A stretch of 64,000 nt of DNA, taken from NCBI GenBank assembly GCA_024349245.1, contig JALDNG010000779.1, positions 62,001-126,000 on the forward strand, given 5' to 3'. Of the stretch, positions 21,149 to 32,956 are shown piece after piece. The position numbers and the translations under genes are program-made. The stretch comes from Neodontobutis hainanensis. Lineage: Eukaryota; Chordata; Actinopteri; Gobiiformes; Odontobutidae. Position 1 is the first letter of the stretch. The number at the start of each line of letters is the position of its first letter. The notes under the pieces were generated by a model. The model saw only the letters and a list, made by a program, of their open reading frames with translations. It searched no databases and was not told the origin of the DNA.

Positions 21149-22440
21149 ATTGGCGAGCCAGAGCCAGGAGAGGATCTGAGGAAGAGTGGTTCTCTTTCTG
21201 CTTGACCACCAGGAGAAGCATCCCAGACGCAGAGATCATCGAGGGTGACAAAAAAAACATTTTATTTGTTATAGTTAGATGCCTGTGGGTGCAGCTTTGG
21301 GAGGTAACAGGCAGAAACAGACTGCTTAAAAACCTCACCTCGAAAGATCCTAGAGTAAAGGGGGTAAAAGTCGGTAATTAGGGGAATGTAGGGATTTCTA
21401 TCCATTGAATACAGGCTAAAAAAAAGCAACGGTTGTGTCACAAGGCAGATGATAGTGCACAAGGGAATTAGGCTATTTTCTATCCAGTGAGCATAATCTA
21501 AAGATGGTGTAGTCTGGACGTCAGGAAAGAAATAAAAATATAAGGGGGTTATTTCTATCCACTGGGTATAATCTAAATAGGGCGTCGTAGATAACTCTAG
21601 GAAGAATTAGCGCACAATGGAAAAATTGCGAGGCTGGTTTTATCCATAGATTATATGCGAAATAAGCGTTGTTATGGAAGAAAGGGTTAAAGAAACGGTC
21701 TAATTGTTTATGCAGGAGAATACAGAGACATTTGAAAAAGCAGAACCTGGCTGAGATCGCAGAGGTCTGAGGGAACAAGGCCTAATAGGAAGATAGGATT
21801 CTTCAGAAGAGGGCTCCTAATTTTACGCTATTTTCCGGCTGAACTTAAGTATAGGAAACCAAAATAAAATAAAAAGGGGACAATATTACAAAAATAATTT
21901 AATATAAAAATGGAGAAAATTTTAGATTAAAGGCCTGCTAATAAGAGGTAACACACTGTCCAAGTCGACTGGATCAAATACAGTGGGATTGACCGCTGAA
22001 CGAACAAGTTAAAAGGACCTTAGCGGGAAGGAAAAATAGTTAGCATCCCTTTTCTATTCTAAAAATCAGCTGGGTGCTGGAATTGAGATATAAGATGTAC
22101 GACTAAGTGACACAAAACCAGTTAAAGAGTTCATGTCAAGGCTCTGGAAAGAGACGCTTAACTAAATTGTCGCGCGTGAAGACTAGTCTGGTGTGTGTGA
22201 GTGTGTGGGGTTTACAAAGGCCTTGGAGAAAGTATTTATAGTAAATACTAGATTTAGGGTCCTTTAAAGTAATGAAAATTTAGGTATGATAATTAAAAGA
22301 CAAAGCTAAAAGAGATCTAAAGAAGTGAAGAGAAATTAAAGTAATAATAGGATAAAGTCGAAAAAGTTAAATAAAAGCGCTGTAAGAAATAATATTAATT
22401 GAGCTAGAGAGAATATAAAAACCTAGTAAGGGGTAGGGAT
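21149..22440 (+). mobile_element. Leader-like region after the LTR, non-coding
   Basis: It follows the primer-binding-like site. No gag, pol or env frame was recognised. It contains four degenerate copies of a unit 'ttctatcca-tgagtataatctaaa' at about 21392, 21476, 21549 and 21636, spaced 70-90 bp apart. The sequence is AG-rich with many stops. It may be an untranslated leader or a decayed internal region. Confidence 0.4.
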
Positions 22441-22692
22441 GGTACCAAACCCGGTATTAAACTGGCCCGGGCTAAATTATGAAAGAGCGTAGTATCAGTA
22501 AGATCTGAAGTGATCGGTTCTACTTTCGGTACTGGAGGGGAAAAAATTTATGTACGATGTATTTTTGCATCATGCATAATGTTATCATGCACATTTCATC
22601 TCACCAAACATTTCTAATGTGCGATCATATTAAGACGTTTGTCTGTGAGATCTGCGAGATCTCTCATGTGCACTGCGGAGGCTGTCTGTCAG

Positions 22693-22825
<133 letters not shown>

Positions 22826-23325
22826 CGCGGCGCGACGCATAACAGTACAAAAACTCCCACTTAATACAAAGAGTGACGATGGCGGAGAGAGCAAAACGTT
22901 CCAAAGTGTGTATACACTTCTCTAGAGTTGATTCAGACAACGCTCGATGTCAATAAGTGAAGTGAAACTAAATATTTGCATGTAAAGGGCGGAAACACAA
23001 GCAATCTGTCTAAGCTTCCTTCAAAAGTGCATTATTTGCAGACAGAGAAATGCAGAAGTGTTCAACTGCCTAGCTTGCTCGTCTCTGGTTGTTGCCCCAT
23101 CTATGTCTGGTTTGTATGCTAAATTATGTTGAATCAACGTTGTTCACGTCATTTAAAATAAATGGAAAACCTTTCTTTGTTAACCTTATGTAAAATTCTG
23201 TTGATTTCTTTTGGGAGAAATGAGAGAATGAAATCAACATATTTTCTACTTGTTTTTAAAATTGCAAATAAAGAAAAATCAGTATGTATTTGTCAGTACA
23301 TTATTTGGCTACCCTAAATGTACTG

Positions 23326-23328
<3 letters not shown>

Positions 23329-23379
<51 letters not shown>

Positions 23380-23384
23380 TTTTT
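23329..23384. repeat. (TA)n microsatellite followed by a T-run
   Basis: About 42 bases of TA repeat (23329-23370) are followed by 14 T's. Confidence 0.95.
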
Positions 23385-23724
23385 ACATTTTTAAAGCTGC
23401 AGCTACTATGACCAGGTTTATAGTGAAAGGCCTACACAACAGTCTGTCAATATACATTACACAGTATAGTATATAGTTATATTCATTTTTAGGATATAAA
23501 TTAATTACAAAGAGGGTTGTATTTCAGCCATAATATTATTATTAATATATTATGCCATAATACAATAAACAACAACACAATTTAATAATGGTAAAATAAC
23601 AGATTATAATTGTTTTTACTGTAGGGAAATGTGCAGGGCACTCAACCCTAATTATACCCCTCCTTCCAAAAGTTATCTAAGCGACACCTTAATTCCTTCC
23701 TGATATGGTGTTGAAAAGGCCAAT

Positions 23725-24973
23725 GTGATCAGTGAGCTGAAAGATGTGCCAAAGCTGGCCATCACATCAGATGGGTGGACCAGCCTCCGGCAAGATCACT
23801 ATCTCACGGTTACAGTGCACTACACATGCCAGGGCAGTATAAAACAGAAGACTGGCAATGTAGTGGCTGAGGAGATCTCAGACATCCTAGAAGAGTTTGA
23901 GATAGATTCGTGCAAGATTGTAGCTGTGACTGTTGATAATGCTAGCAATATGGATATTGCTATCAAGAAGCTACATATCCTAAAAATAGGATGTTTTGCA
24001 CATACATTGAATCTGGCTGCACAGAAAATTTACAATATTGCATCCATTGATAAATGGGCAGCCTGAATCAGAGCAGTGGTCGTGTGGTTCAAGAGATCCT
24101 CTATATCTAAAACAGTGTTGACAGAAAAGCAACAGCTCCTTGGTAAGTTGAATCTAATAATATAAGTAAGTGTTATTTTGAAATTCACACATCTAACAAT
24201 ATAATTCAATATTCAAGTGTGTGCTAAATAAATGTGTGTTGTTTTTTGTTGTTGTTGCAGGTCTTCCACAACACTCTCTCATCCTGGATGTCAAGACCAG
24301 GTGGAACTCTCTATATCTAATGATAGAGATATTTATGGAGCAGTTTCCTGCAATCCAAGCAGCAGCCTTGGACCCACGACTGCGAAAAGCATTGTCCAAG
24401 GACAACCTGGACCAACTGAAAGATGATGACTTCCATAAGGCTGAGGAGTTTGTCCAGATAATGAGAATCCTTTATAGATCCACATTGTGTGTGTAATGGG
24501 GAGAAAATACCACATGTGGACAGATCTTACCCATCCTTTAAAAACTGGAAGAACATTTTACTGTGAAGGATGAGGATACCATGTTTGTGGCATCAATCAA
24601 AGAGAAGGTGTGGGAAAACCTCTCCCAGCGATATCAGAATGATGACATTCAAGCCTTCCTGCAGGAGGCCACAGCAATGGACCCCAAATTCAAAGGGAGG
24701 TCAGTCAATGATGCAACTTGGAACAGACTCAGGATGAAAGCTATTGACACTGTGACAGGACAAACAACAGAGCTGGAACAGACAGATACAGAGCACCATC
24801 AAAAGGATCAGTCGTCGGAAGGAGAAGGTGAGGAAATGGAGGAGACAATACCTCCATTAAAGAAAACGAAGAGAGCCTTGGTGGAGCTGTTTTCAGAGGA
24901 GGACAGGAAATTGAGGTTGACCATCCAACAGGATACCTTGGCTCTCACCCTCACGTGTTGGCCAAGAGGTTGA
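23725..24973 (+). pseudogene. hAT transposase (ZBED1-like), broken
   Basis: Three blocks in order read as an Ac-family hAT transposase: 23725-24066 ('SDGWTSLRQDHYLTVTVHY', 'VTVDNASNM', 'CFAHTLNLAA', carrying the DDE-type catalytic Asp environment), 24261-24496 ('DVKTRWNSLYLMIE') and 24563-24973 ('AMDPKFKG'). A phase-compatible intron with good sites (gtaagt at about 24143, ttgcag before 24261) separates the first two. In-frame stops at about 24064 and 24496 and the missing C-terminal dimerisation end show it is inactive. The N-terminal BED zinc finger was not found. Confidence 0.85.
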
Positions 24974-25050
24974 GGTCTACAAAAGTCTGCCTCCCATTCC
25001 TATGGCTGAAGTTCCTGTGTTGTGGTGGTGGAGAGGACAGCTGTTCTGGA

Positions 25051-25873
25051 ACTGACGAACACCAGCAGCTGTTGCTGGGACAAGACCAGAGTTTACCTGC
25101 ATAACCCCGGAAATGAATAACCTATATTTATGTTCCAGTCGCCTTCATCAGAGCCAATGTCACCGTAACAGGCTTATTCTAAGAGATCACAGTGGATCCC
25201 GTACAGAGAAGTGTCAGAGACAGTGTTGGAGAGTGAGACAGGCCTAAAGCAGTGTCTGGGGAGTTCCACCAACGCCCATTAAACTTCATCAGATACCGGA
25301 GGTGCTGGATGTGTGTTCATGGAGCTGCATCCTGAGAGACTGTCTTGTTAACATTACAGCAGGACAGAGGAGAAATGACTATTCAATCTGTAATGTACTG
25401 GCTGAGATGACTGCAGAATTTAGAACTAATACAGAAATGAACTAAAATGGAAGAATACAAAGACTATATAAAACTTCAGAAGTGCCGAAGACGCAGTTAC
25501 ACTGTTCAATGAAGTACAACAAAGAAAAACATGATAATATAGACAATGAGAAATTGGAAAGAAGCAAGTGAATGGCACAGAGCTTCCATTACAAGACAAA
25601 ATAAATGTATATATTGGAAAGGCAAGAAGCTATGGTGGTCCTCTTATTACCCAGTTTGAGACTTGGTTTAGGATAAAAAAAAAAACTCAACTCCTAATGT
25701 TGCATTAAATTGTGGCAAAAAACTGGAGTCTTGTGCACTTAAAGAGTAACTAAACCCTAAAACAACTTTTTTTAGTTAATGATCTGTATGAATGGGGCCT
25801 TATTAGTGCTGCCCATTGATCTGACTAAAAGTGTTGACGTTCAACTGGTGAGAACTGGCTCTCTTACCAGTTG
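25051..25873. other. No gene recognised
   Basis: The interval is mixed in composition with short ORFs only. It may include the lost right end of the hAT element. Confidence 0.4.
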
Positions 25874-25945
25874 AACTCAGAATTGACAAAGTCTCTTGGA
25901 ATAGAGACAAAACATCTTCACCTTGAAAACTAAGTCCAGATGCTT
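25874..25945 (+). repeat. Penelope-like-element terminal motif
   Basis: The stretch reads 'aattgacaaagtctcttgg', then 'agagacaaaac', then 'cttgaaaactaagtccag'. The self-complementary gtctc...gagac stem followed by a GAAAC-like core resembles the hammerhead-ribozyme region of Penelope-like retroelements in fish. The core is mutated (caaaac). Related copies lie at 26630-26750 and 42930-43000. Confidence 0.35.
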
Positions 25946-26215
25946 TTACTCAAACCTATGTTTAGTTTCTCAGGCACCATGTACAAATACATTAATCTCA
26001 CAAGAAAATATATGTATTGTACAAGATTTAGAACTTCACACTGTCCAGGAGCTGAGTCCATTGTTTGATGGTTTGAAATGAAAAGGCAGATTGTGCCAAG
26101 GCAGAATAGCTTTTAGGGATTGTGCAGTTTTTGTGAGACGTGGACCGAGATGTTTGGGTCTCATCATATACTCAGGATAACAAATCATTTGTTAAACTCT
26201 TGTTTTGCAGCCCCC

Positions 26216-26360
26216 AGGCCAGAACGCCTAACAGGAGTGTGTCATGGGACAGATGTCCCAGGACTAGCTCTGCACCAACAAAGAGTAAAGGTGTGAGGTG
26301 TCCACTGCTGACTCCAGCTAACATCCAGATGGAAGTGAGAGCATTATGGACAGTACAAGG
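26216..26360 (+). other. Exon-like segment of unknown gene
   Basis: A good acceptor ('cttgttttgcag') precedes about 26211 and a donor (acaag, gtaatg) follows about 26360. One open frame spans it. The protein is not recognised and no partner exon could be joined with confidence. It may belong to a mobile element. Confidence 0.25.
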
Positions 26361-26629
26361 TAATGCGTTTAGTCCCATTCTTCAGCTTTTTTCTTTTTTT
26401 ACTGTTAGTGCAATTACTTGTTTTAAATACTCACATGAGGTGTGTGATAGTATATAATTGTATTGTCATTAAAATGGTCTAATTTAAGAAATTAAAGCAT
26501 GTTTATGTTTATTTTATTTTCAGAACCTGGTTACTGTTCCTGCATCACTTCACTGTTGAAGATACTTCATCCTTCAAGTTTGCTGCTGTCTATCATCTTA
26601 GATTCAGTCTCTGAAAACTGCAATTATTT

Positions 26630-26750
26630 TCAAAGTTTTCAAGATGAAGACGTTTTGTCTCTAATTCCAAGAGACTTTATCAATTGATAAATTTTCTTGG
26701 AATTGGAGACAAAACTTCTTCATCTTCAAAAATTAGTCCAGGTGCTTTTA
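26630..26750. repeat. Inverted pair of Penelope-like terminal motifs
   Basis: Bases 26634-26686 are, on the minus strand, the same motif that then appears on the plus strand at 26687-26745, giving a large imperfect palindrome centred at about 26687. Confidence 0.5.
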
Positions 26751-27290
26751 CTCAAACCTTTTCTTCTAGAACTGTAGTTGTAGTAGAATTGTAGTCACAA
26801 GCGAGCAGAAGCTTTATCAGAAACATCATTAACAACATGCAGGCCGTTAGGAGCAAAAATAAAACACGCTGTCAATATTAAAAAGGACAAATAGAAAACA
26901 TGATCAGATCTGAAGTCAGATCTGAAGAGACACATTTTTAAAAGAGAGAGAAATACTCCACTTAAATTAATTTCTCTGATGGTATTTGGAATAATGTTTA
27001 ATTGTTTAGAAGCTCAAACAGAAAAGGCAGACTGACTGAAAGCTGTTTTTCTAATTTATTTAGTTCACCAATTTGTTAGTATTTTTCTATTGAGATGCAC
27101 TCTTTATACTTATTTGCTCACTTTGCACACTACATTGCACCTAGATTAGACACCATCTCTCTTAACTGTTGAAACCAGTTAGAACCAGTGGATACATAGT
27201 GTGAAAGTACTGATGCAGTGGCAGGGAGAGCCTGCTTCCTGCGAGGACACGCCATAGATTACTATTACTTTTGTGGTGTCAAGTGGGCTT
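26751..27290. other. No gene recognised
   Basis: AT-rich sequence with no usable ORF or element signature. Confidence 0.45.
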
Positions 27291-27890
27291 TCAACCAAGA
27301 CAGGCCAACTTGAATTTGTTTTGTGTGCTTTTTATTAGATTTTTCTGACTTTCCACAGGGACCCGTCCTGCAGCACTCATTTTAAACTCCTCATCACATC
27401 CTCCCCATTTCCCCTTGACACTGGACAAAATGCCCAGGTCATTCCCGCTGCAGTGAATCAGGAGGACCTCTGGCACTAATCGTCCTTGCAACGTACCCTC
27501 AAAAAGGACAGGAGCCCACTCCAACGAAGGCCACCCCAGCCAAACCTGCAAACCCGAGCATGTGGTGGCTAAGTGTTGTTGCTGCAGCTCTCTGGGCTCC
27601 ACGGACATGGCTGTCACCAATGATCCACACAGTTTCTAGATGTGAAAAGAATGCATAAATTAATGTGAAAAAGTTACAATTGAGTCGTTCAAAAAAAAAA
27701 ATTAAAAAGGTAAAATATGCAGCCATAACTGGACTTACTTGTCTGTGCAGCATGTCCTTGGGAGGTCTGCTTTCCAGGTGAAGAAGCAGAGGGCAAGTCC
27801 ATCTTGAAAACTACAAGAGAAAAAGTTATGTATAACGTGGCTGTAACTATGTAAAATATAGTCTCCAAAGTAATGTGCAACTGCACTTAC
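27291..27890 (-). pseudogene. SGNH/GDSL-hydrolase-like domain, broken
   Basis: On the minus strand an exon beginning after 'catctag' (about 27636) encodes 'VWIIGDSHVRGAQRAA', the block I Gly-Asp-Ser of SGNH hydrolases. After one frameshift comes 'LVPEVLLIHCSGNDLGIL', with the block III GND. An upstream exon (27746-27810 region, 'KMDLPSASSPG') ends at a gtaagt donor. Fish genomes have many such domains linked to mobile elements rather than to housekeeping esterases. The C-terminal catalytic Asp-His block was not found. It is broken by a shift near 27500-27560. Confidence 0.5.
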
Positions 27891-28520
27891 TTGTCTGGGC
27901 AGTGGGTTCTTGAGAGTGAACTATGTGAGAAGCGATGTTTTACATTTTTTTAACTACAATAGAAAAAGTTAGATTAGTATGCTATATTATAGCTTATAAA
28001 ATATTAACTATATAACATATTATAGAGAGAAACATAGAGTGTTCATGATTCTAAAATCATTTTATTTTAATTTAGAAGTATTTATAGTATTTTGGCTTTA
28101 ATTGCATAATCTACAGGTTCTTTCTGTACATTTAATACATGTTTTAAGTTTATTTAGAAAAAGTATGTGACAGAAACAATCTTTCAATATTATAGTTTAA
28201 TCTAAAAAACATGCACAAAAAACAAGTGGGAATAAACGTATTTATATGTTTGAAGTCTTTGCTTTCTTTAGTGGTCTTACAAGTAAAACTTCTAATAAAA
28301 TAATCATAAAGCATAAAAAAGTTTTAACAGCCATTAGAGTTGATTTCAAATTAGTTGATAAATGCAGTCAAAGTCATGAAGTCCACTTACTATCGACGAA
28401 CGAGAGCAGGGCGGAAAATCCCACTGAAAAAAATGTAGCTGGAACGGGAGAGCTCCACTTGCGTTAGCCTGGTGTTAGCAACAGGTTAGCATTAGCTTTA
28501 GCCTCGGCTACCGCGGAGTG
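27891..28520. other. No gene recognised
   Basis: A second exon-like stretch at 27885-27930 ('cttacttgtctgggcag') echoes that at 27737-27757, suggesting a small exon duplication in the SGNH relic. The rest is AT-rich. Confidence 0.4.
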
Positions 28521-28528
28521 GGCGTAAT

Positions 28529-28878
28529 CATAGACATACATAAGAAAGGCTAGATCATAGACATACATAAGAAAGGCTAGATGTCTCGTCCGCGCTGTCG
28601 GCCAATGGAGGTCGACGTCCGCAACTGGCGGCCATCTTGTCACAGGCAGCTTGCTCACTCGTAACATTGTGTTTTAATGGTGCATGTACTTTTTAAATAA
28701 CCATAACTTGCTAAATTTTCTACCGATTTTTAAACAGTCTAGTTTGTTATAAACGTCAGAGATATACTTATGACACTGCATACTTATGAATAATTATAAC
28801 CATGGACTTCCATATGAAAATAACATTGAACAGAACATAGAGATGCAATGAATATATACACGCCCAAGTAATGAATGA

Positions 28879-28914
<36 letters not shown>

Positions 28915-30645
28915 TTTTATAATGTTAATATTATAATAAGATAATTTGAATTATTACGTTTATTTTAACTTCTTGAGGATTGGGCCATTTACTAGGCTTT
29001 TCCCCTTGACATTGCACTGCGCCTACTTCAGAGATCACTGTTCCCAGCTATTTTTGCCTACCATCAAATGCCTGACCTCTTTAGAAAACTGAGACCCTGT
29101 AGTTTCTTAGGAAACAATCAGAATAATTATGTGAAGTACTTGCACAGAGTTATAGAGGCTAGAATATTGTTTTTTCTTTCTGTTGGATAACAAGCATCTC
29201 AACTGACCACATTTCAGCTTCTAGGTCTCTTGATATGACTTTAGAAACACAACTGAGCCCAAGCACCAGGTCTTGTAAAGCTGTGTACAAAAGCAGATCA
29301 ATATAGAATGAAATATGAGTACTTTAGACCATTGATTTGCCAAGGTATGCTCATGCGTTTTGTAAAATGCCCTATCGAAACTCCCCATAGGACTTTTGGT
29401 TACCCAAAACATAGACATAGGCTACATAATAAAGGCTTACTGTGTGGTAACCTCTTGGTAACACTCTGAAGTTTCTTGTAGACTATTTGGATTGTATATC
29501 AGGGTTCTGATATAGAATTACTACACAAAATATGGAATAATTACACAAAAGTCTATTTATTTATTTGTTGCAGAGGACATATCTACAGCTGACAGGCTTG
29601 TAGAGGTGACAATGACAGCTGGGAGGGACTCTGTGTCATCCTGTGCTGTCACATTGCCTCTGCATGGTTTACCAACCCCACACCGGGCCATCAGCTTCCT
29701 GAAGATGTACTTGAACTGGCATTAGGGTTGTTATTCCAGCCACCTTAAAACAAAAAAGATATATGGAGTATAGTACACAGATATTCACTACATGCTTTAA
29801 AAATGTTTTATGCTTAAAAAAAAAAACTAGAACTAGCCACCCCTGAATGATCTTTCCGTATAAATTAAGTTGCATGACATTATCATACAGTTCAGACTGT
29901 ATCAGTGGTGATAAATTCGGCAAACAGATACAAATACAGGCATTTTTCTATATACTCAAAATGGTTTGTGACACTTCCAGGTACTGTGTATGTCTTAGGG
30001 TTAGGGTTAATGTGCATGTCTTCAGAAAACACATTTTACAAAAAATAAAAATAATAAGATGTTTTTAACAAACCAAACCGATTGGAAATCATGTGCAACT
30101 TAAGTTATATTGAAAAGAAAGAGCAATTCTGCCTCTCCCACTGATGTAAAATTGCTGGGTAGCAGCTAACCTGTAACTACTAACGTTAGGTCTCACTCAA
30201 AGCCAGCTAATAACTACAACCACATTCACAATGACTGTAATATAGATAAAAAAATAGTTGTCATAAAATCGTTATTGGTGTCAGTAAAACTATAACTGAA
30301 CAGCTCGATGGTGGTCTCAGCCTTGATAACTTGCACAGGTAACGTTAGCCGTGATACACAACTATGCTGCACGATAAAGTCGTCTTTCAAAAGAAAAGCT
30401 GCAATTTCAACATGTTCACGCATCCAGAATTATAGCCACATTATTAACGCTTTGTAAGAAATCAAACATTTTGTAAATCCGTCAAGATTTCAGCGAGATA
30501 AAAGTATTTATGTTCGTGCAGATCACTCACCTTACATCAGGTACCATTGAGTCCGATAGGAAGCTTGCCTGTTTCAAGATGGCCGCCGGTGATGCCGTCG
30601 GAGACTGCGCCGTGAGACATCTAGCCTTTCTTATGTATGTCTATG
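28529..30645. mobile_element. 2.1-kb DNA transposon-like element with inverted ends and 8-bp TSD
   Basis: The left end CATAGACATACATAAG (28529 and again at 28556 as a 27-bp tandem copy) is the reverse complement of the right end at about 30615-30645. Similarity continues imperfectly inward for about 100 bp ('ggcggccatcttg' on both). The flanks carry an exact ggcgtaat duplication (28521-28528 and 30646-30653). The 8-bp length suggests hAT or another superfamily with 8-bp duplications. No transposase was recognised inside, so it is probably non-autonomous. Confidence 0.8.
28889..28914. repeat. (AC)n microsatellite
   Basis: A short AC run follows a short TA run, inside the 2.1-kb element. Confidence 0.9.
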
Positions 30646-30653
30646 GGCGTAAT

Positions 30654-30959
30654 TACCCACGCACGCGCTTGCGCAACACTCCCTTTGCCCATTTTAGTAA
30701 CATCCTCTGACGAAGGTGTCTGAAATGTCCGGATGTAATCGTCATTTTTTTGCCCTGACTTTGACTCATAGTCATTGCTCATATCAGTGAATAGGGGACC
30801 AATGGGCGGATATCATCCATATTTATACTATCTATGGTTATTACATGATACTTGAAGAACTAAAAAAAAAAAAAAAGACGCCCAGAAAAACACCCCAAAA
30901 AAAAAAAAAAAAAAACTATAAAAAAACAAAAACAACACTGACAGTACTACCCTTCCATA
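30654..30959. repeat. Interspersed repeat fragment and A-rich tract
   Basis: Bases 30729-30840 resemble 45700-45800 and the complement of 7640-7720 ('gaataggggaccaatgggc'). Two A-rich runs follow at 30862-30915. Confidence 0.6.
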
Positions 30960-31245
30960 CCCATACAAATTGATAGCCTCCCAACTATCGAGAAACTTGT
31001 GTTTCAAACATGGAATGCTCTTCCTGACAGTTATAGTAACATGAAGAAATATGCATTTGGAGTATTATCTATCTTTGGATCAACTTACCTGTGCGAGCAA
31101 ATATTCTCAAACATGAACTACATAAAATACCACACGCCTCACAGATGAAAGCTTGCAGCCCAGCGTCAAGATTAAAATTACATCTTACATGCCCGATGTT
31201 GAGAAGCTGTCCAGTGTTATCTGAAAACAGAAGTCACATTAAACG
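30960..31245 (+). mobile_element. hAT transposase C-terminal fragment
   Basis: In split frames it reads 'FGSTYLCEQIFSNMNYIK' and then a 'RLTDESLQPSVKIKITSY'-type segment, the hAT dimerisation domain of the type found in SCAND3/GTF2IRD2-like transposases. It is a different hAT lineage from the ZBED-like copy at 23.7 kb. Stops and shifts make it dead. Confidence 0.65.
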
Positions 31246-31435
31246 GGTAAGAACACAATCCAGGCACATATTTAGTAACAAAGTGTCTTTTTTATAAAGT
31301 GATTTCTACGGTGGCCGAGACAGCCCAACACGCTGCATATGAAGAAAGTACCAGCAAATAAAGAAAACATCTTCATCAGTTTGACAACACGCGCGCTGCA
31401 AAAGTTCACAACACATTCAAATACAAAAACACGCT

Positions 31436-31728
31436 GCAAATTCAAAAACGCACAGCAAATAACACAGACCACAACGGAAATGTTTTAAGGGGACTCCTTT
31501 GAGTGACGAACCCCTAATGGGACCTGCTTATTGTTTACTCACCTGTCGGCAGTGTTGTTGTCACTGACCTGAAAGGTGAGTTTTTTTTTTTTTACTTTTA
31601 GATCATGATTGTATAATTGCTTAGTCGTTTGGATATTGTTGGCCTAAATATATTGTTCGTCACTCAAAGGAGTCCCCTTAAAACATTTCCGTTGTGGTCT
31701 GTGTTATTTGCAGCGTTTTTGAATTTGC
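31436..31728. repeat. Inverted repeat with about 73-bp arms (foldback/MITE-like)
   Basis: The left arm 31436-31510 and right arm 31656-31728 are near-perfect reverse complements, with only a 2-base length difference near the outer ends. They are separated by about 145 bp containing a T-run. No transposase is present. A related 'aaaaacacgctgcaaattc' phrase just outside the left arm suggests internal repetition. Confidence 0.85.
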
Positions 31729-31765
31729 ATGTGTTGTGAGAATTTGCAGGCCAAGTTCAGCTGAT

Positions 31766-32144
31766 CTAAAGGAACATAAGGAGCAATACTTTAAAGTGTA
31801 TACGTGATGTTACAAGGAGCCAGTGAAGGTCATGAAGCAGAGGAGTAATGTGAGCAGAGCGCCTAGTGGAGGTGAGAACTCTTGCTGCTGAGTTTTGAAC
31901 ATACTGTAATCTACCGATAAGTTTTTGGAAGACCAAGAAATAAGGCATTGCAATAGTCCAGATGTGAAGTGATTAATGCGTGAATTAGGGTTTCAGTATC
32001 AGCAATGGTAAGAGAAGATCGGAGACGAGCAATATTACGAAGATGGAAAGATGGAGTTTTTAACAATAGAAGAAATGTGAAGAAATGCTCACTATGTATT
32101 TGCAGCCTACCTATCATTTTGATACTAAGAGAGTAATATAGCAA
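31766..32144 (-). mobile_element. LINE (L2/Rex1-like) RT C-terminal fragment
   Basis: On the minus strand, 'FHLRNIARLRSSLTIADTE' and 'SHLDYCNALFLGLP' (31911-32144) continue after one shift into 'LQYVQNSAARVLTSTRR' (31766-31948). These are the characteristic end of L2-type reverse transcriptases. It is truncated at both ends. Confidence 0.85.
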
Positions 32145-32159
32145 TTACATTAACTTCAT

Positions 32160-32956
32160 TATAAGACGTTTCATTTTTGCGGCTCAAGACAGATTTTTAT
32201 TTTTATTTTTGGTCAATATGGCTCTTTCAACATTTTGGGTTGCCGACCCTGCCTTATAATTTAAGGTCACTATGGTTACCGTTACCGCTAAAGGCACAAT
32301 AGAGGCAGCTACCAGGTCCTCGTAGGACCCTGGGATCAGGAGTCGGTCGGTTGTAGCACAGGGGCCTCGGCACAGACTTGTTTAATTTACCACTTTAGTG
32401 TTAGTTAACGTTCCATTTTTTTGCAGAATCACTTTGTTACTGTTACAGCAGTTTGTTTCTTCATATCTGCCGCACTCTGGTTATGTAAAATTAATTGTTG
32501 CTATGATTGGCTTAAACACATCTCATGGTAGGTAGATACCTGTCGGTGCTTCATCCAATCAGGTAACAATTTTCTGAAAGAAGGCGCATTGCTTTTGCAA
32601 ATGCTTTCAACAGGAGCCTTTCCAGATGGTTCTGTGAGCAGTTCTATCTGGCAGAGTCAGGTCAGCGTCTCTGAAATGCAGCCAGTGGCCGATGGTCTGT
32701 GTCTTTGTTATGCAGTGGAGCTGAGCGGAGTCGCATGCAGTGATCAAAGTTTGTATCAAAATATAAAATAATTGTCCACGGGTTTTAAACTGCTTCATGT
32801 TAGCTGCTTCAGAGTAAACGTTACAGGTTGCAGTGCTTCAGATTTGTCTTTCAGCTACAAATGTGTAGGTGTATTTAGTCTAATGTCTAAATTGTGTAAA
32901 ATTGAGAGCTTTTGTGCAGGATGAGATAAATCATTAGAACAGTTTTTCAGGACTCA
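32160..32956. other. Unassigned interval
   Basis: A T-rich stretch with 'ggctctttcaacattttggg' at about 32219 looks like a transposon end. An ORF at 32589-32771 is in a less AT-rich patch but unlike anything I recognise. No splice-supported gene was found. Confidence 0.4.

Noticed and set aside
29990..30010. Telomere-like 'ttagggttaggg' here and at about 47405
   Set aside because: Only two units each; far too short for an interstitial telomeric array.
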